Assembly (NCBI GenBank): GCA_001695595.3
Contig: MBPM02000005.1
Location: 620,001 to 684,000 of the forward strand
Length of the DNA stretch: 64,000 nucleotides
Source: Plasmopara viticola
Taxonomy: Eukaryota; Oomycota; Peronosporomycetes; Peronosporales; Peronosporaceae
Direction of reading: 5' to 3'
The notes below the pieces were generated by a model that made no database searches, was not told where the DNA came from, and saw only the letters and a list, made by a program, of their open reading frames with translations. Below are positions 60,235 to 64,000 of this stretch, piece after piece (positions within the stretch are counted from its first letter, which is position 1; each line of letters starts with the position of its first letter). The position numbers and the translations under genes are program-made.

Positions 60235-63200
60235 GCCATATATAGAGCACTATCTTCACTTCTTCGGCAGCCAGTACTTTGCATGATATTAAAGATCTCA
60301 GAGACGAAATCACGTATATATTTGAACATTCGATCTATTATGTATATCTCGGGTGCATACGAACCTAGGCTTATTTTTTAAGAAATCATTGCGCACGACA
60401 AGTGCAAGAACATGACTTACCAAAACCTTGTTGCATAGGCTTGTGCATCTAGCTCTAATGGCCATCCTTCACCAATTGATTCCAGGCTCGTGCTATTTAG
60501 GCAATAGCAACACTGTGCCCAGGACCGAGTCATACTTGTGCATGTCAAGGAAAAGAAATGTTATGTGTTGTTGAAACCCTCAAATTTTACAGCCAGGTGT
60601 ATTTTGACCCCATGAGCATCTTTAATGTCTTGTGAGCCGATCAGCACGAAACGCACTTATTTCTGTTGCTTTCCTTTTACTTAGAGCATCGATTTATTTC
60701 CTTTGGTGCTCACATTTGTCTGTCAAAGGTCTACGGCGAGAATGCACCAAACCAACGCTGCAAAGATGCATGTCCGTATAGCCAGAGAACCACTTTTTCC
60801 CTTTCTGATTTCTTAGTGTCAATTTCCAGGGGGTGTTCATCTTAAGTGGTCCATATCAGCCGACCCATCATGAGGACTGAAACAACTTCCAGTATTACGT
60901 CTTTCTCCTACTGGTGAACATTTATCACCTGGCTTGAGGTCAGGACTTCTGACAGCAATTAGAAAAAACTTTGAGTGAGACGGGCGTCCACCTCGTCGGC
61001 TCCCTTAAAGAAAGGCTTGTATCCTTTTTCCTTGCGCACCACAACCATGGTAGCTAATGTTACTATGTTCGGCAGCGCTAGATGTTTCGGGGCTAGACTT
61101 AAGCTAGAAGGCCAACGGACACGACCAACAATCGAGAAACTACTCAAAAGCGAAATTCTGGAGGAGCGAGTCCGTCGGTTGCTCTACTCCTCTTGTGGGG
61201 ATAACAATTGCCTCTATCGTCGTAATTTTTTTCGCACTGCTAAGTTGAGTGGACCGTCATTCGCGTAGTTGCCTTTACTCTTTCGTGAAGTGGAGCCTTA
61301 TAACTGAAAGCCGTATGCTGATTTAACCTATAACATGTTCGTGAAGTAATTGCCATCCACGACACACTTTAATGAAGTAATTTTGTGTGTCGGGTTCCAA
61401 TTTCTAAACGCGGTCTTTAAGGTAAAGTGTGCGAAGGCCACACACAACAGATCGTCTGAGACTATAGCCAATAAGCGGCCACGCAACTAGAAGGCTGTAA
61501 AATGATCAAGGTGCTTGGCATTAAAAAGGACAGCAAATGCATCCACGTCCTCAAATTTATAACAGCCATCAATTCTTATGGGTAGTACAAACTGCTCGTC
61601 CTTAAAACTTATCAAGTTTGTTTCATGCATCTAGGAGATTTATTTGGGGTCCAAATATGCAATCATTTCGCGTGGCAACAACAAGCGATTATAGGTGTGA
61701 CAGGCTCACAAAGCGCCTTCGCCAGAGATGACGAACAAAAGATTTCACGGTATTAGCGCTCACTACTTTCGCTCTGAGGGATCCGAGCATGCAGTGGATA
61801 GCGATCAAAGACATTTCTATACAATTCTATGCTTTTGTGCTCTGTATAACCTATAATTTGTAAATTTGCATCTAATTCATTCTACAATTTTGGCAGATCT
61901 TTTAATTTTCATCTGTATACAGAACACGACGTTACACTTAACCGATCGTTTATAAAAAAATCAGTCCATGGTGAATACCTAATCAGTATGCATTCCGGTT
62001 TGCATGGTATGGTATCTTGAAACGACATAATAATTGAAGTCCTGCTCCAGGCTCAAGTCCGGCAGCAAAATTTGTCGCTTTACAGCAATCAGTGATGGAA
62101 GCGTAACATATAAAGCTATTTTAAATATAAAGGTCTTTAATCTACCCTTTATTGTACACTTTGATATTTTACGACTTGGGTAACTAAAATTCCGTTTATC
62201 GGAAGATATCATATATCCCGCCAGGCTTCCTCAGTGCAATGTGGTGTCTTATCCCGTCATACGCTACGATTGCTCGCACTTGCTTGGTATTTTTGATCTT
62301 TTTAAAGGACACATGCTGGGTATGCTGGGTTGGTCCTTGACATACAAGTAATCGACATTTTGATCGGAGTTGCCTATCATTTCTTATGCTTCACGGCATT
62401 TTTTGTGCTCTTCATACTTTCGTTTTCGGAACTCAAAAGTCGTGTTGCCAGATCCTCGTAGAACCCTATTGAAGGCAGTCAGTGAAGGATATGCTAAGAT
62501 CGACCAATTTGAGCGCAGTGTATCGCGCACGGTGCATTTGTCATTGGTACGAGCATTTCGTTTGATAGAGCACTTGAAGCATATCGTCAGCGCTGGACGA
62601 TAATTTTTATGAAAAAGCTCATACTGTGCGAAAAACAATCGCAGCATCACTCAATTCAGCTTTAAAGACTGCGAAGACGAGCGTTTGAGCAGCATATGTT
62701 ATCGCCGGACGACAGCACTTTTCAACGGTATGACAAAGATTATTTGCAATCCTGCTGTCTGAACGAAGCTGTCTCTTTGTTTTAAACATTACCCTACACA
62801 AGCGGCTATCTCGACAGCCATATTCTCATATTGTTGGCTATAACGTTTACTATTTTATCTTTAGAGGTCACCAGCAAACCCTTCGGGGTAGCCTGCCACG
62901 ACCTTTTTCTGGTGGGTCAGCGCTCAATAAAAATATATGCCGTTAAAAAACCAATTGACTAATTAATGTGTATTGCAAATATTTTAAGGGATGTGTAAAA
63001 TTCGAAGCAGGGTAGAAAGTTGAAAACAAGGGAGTAATATGCATCCGCGTCCAATGATCAAAATTGAGGCAATATTTGGGTTTGAGATGCATTCGCTAGA
63101 TATCTCAGCTCGATAGAACAACTCATCACATGGTGGGTCGAGGAACAATTTGCTTATTAAGTATAAGTACTCTTTTTATACTGCCAGTATAGGAGGCCAC

Positions 63201-63459
63201 TTGTATAACATAAGCCAGGCTTATTTGGCAATTCCCTTTCCTGGATTACGGTCGCACTAACTTTCTATAGAACCAAGCTTTAAGCTTTCACCGTAAAATA
63301 AAACATTTTGTGTAGTCGGCGCTGTGATACAAAATCTAGAATTTTATCGCCGGCTTGCTCAAATAGCGCCGAGAATTTCGTGAGCGAAAATTTTTGCGCA
63401 ATTCCAAAAAAATATTTCCCTCTGCTAGTGCACCGCCTGATTAACCCGGCAATCAGCGA
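60235..63459. other. gene-poor stretch
   Basis: Frames at 60959-61268 and 62370-62650 lie on opposite strands over the same bases and show no family motif. No supported gene, RNA or repeat was found. Confidence 0.4.
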
Positions 63460-63690
63460 CGGAATATGCTATAGTGCTTTAACAAATTCGCGCTCTTGTT
63501 TAGGAATTTGGTATTGTTATACTTCACGAAAAGTAGAAGAGACATTTTTCGTGCTAAAGTTATACTACTTAAAAAAATAGAAGAGACATTCTCCGTAGGG
63601 AGTATGCTCTAGTGCTTTAACAAATTCGCGCTTTTGTTCAGGAATATGCTAAAGTTATACGATTTCGAGAAGTAGAAGGGACTTAATTTG
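63460..63690 (+). repeat. short degenerate tandem repeat, 138-bp period
   Basis: TATGCTMTAGTGCTTTAACA with the following AATTCGCGCTYTTGTTYAGG occurs at 63465-63508 and at 63603-63645, offset by 138 bp. A GTTATAC..AGTAGAAGRGAC-like block occurs three times, near 63515, 63559 and 63655. The repeat is non-coding. Confidence 0.6.
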
Positions 63691-64000
63691 TGAAGGATTG
63701 GACAAGTGAACCGCCACGCGTAGTCACACATGTTCTGATCACTTAGAGCTGACAATTAGCTACTCAGCTATCAGAAAGAGTGCCTGTATATCATTTGTGC
63801 TTGTCATTCGACTGATGGTACTGGCAATCTTATCCTGTATCTTTTTGAGCAATTTGCACGATACTTATGGAAGTCAGTAGCAAGGTCGATACAGCCGTCA
63901 GATTTGCGATGACCTAGGGTCTGCTTACAGACCATTCTTTGTTCATCAGCATTTACAATTTCATGCGCATGCACTCGAGCACTGTTCACAAGCGGATAAA
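63691..64000. other. right edge, no gene seen
   Basis: No supported feature was found. A 61-codon minus frame at 63804-63989 has no recognisable motif. Confidence 0.4.

Overview
The window looks like nuclear DNA of a plant-pathogenic oomycete of the Phytophthora / downy mildew group. Four observations point there. Two decayed Crinkler (CRN) effector genes share one N-terminal domain. A WRKY19-type C-x4-C-x9-C-x2-H zinc-finger gene is present. All introns that I could place are 66-73 bp long with GT..AG ends. The Ty3/gypsy and LINE relics are of a type I recognise from that group. I cannot name the species. Three large open frames extend upstream of any ATG only through TTG or GTG codons, so their starts were moved to the first ATG.

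Layout. 0.2-1.4 kb: CRN pseudogene 1 (minus, HNH-like nuclease tail). 2.7-4.5 kb: an unassigned coding relic and a minus-strand Ty3/gypsy relic. 8.7-9.6 kb: an intact zinc-finger gene inside a 2.7 kb stretch rich in GGTAC/GTACC. 10.6-11.8 kb: CRN pseudogene 2 (plus, restriction-endonuclease-like tail), with the same promoter and N-domain as copy 1. 12.2-15.8 kb: a 5'-truncated, heavily mutated LINE. 19.6-21.0 kb: a second gypsy relic. 24-39 kb: gene-free, with diverged dispersed repeats, a ten-unit degenerate tandem array (31.3-34.1 kb) with a tRNA/SINE-like end, and a recent 969 bp tandem duplication (36.5-38.5 kb). 41.4-56.5 kb: a compact island of three apparently intact genes, namely a full-size ABCA transporter, a 2.1-kDa-residue-scale (about 2,111 aa) secreted fibronectin-like repeat protein, and an AGC protein kinase. 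56.5-64 kb: gene-poor again, with one possible small gene and several weak relics.

How the genes relate. The ABCA gene (plus) and the secreted repeat-protein gene (minus) converge on about 0.8 kb. The repeat-protein gene and the AGC kinase gene diverge from 243 bp, which may act as a shared promoter. Nothing links the three into one pathway. The contrast between the 15 kb island and about 49 kb of transposon debris with broken effector genes fits the 'two-speed' genome layout known for these pathogens. The least explained objects are the secreted repeat protein and the SINE-like tandem array.
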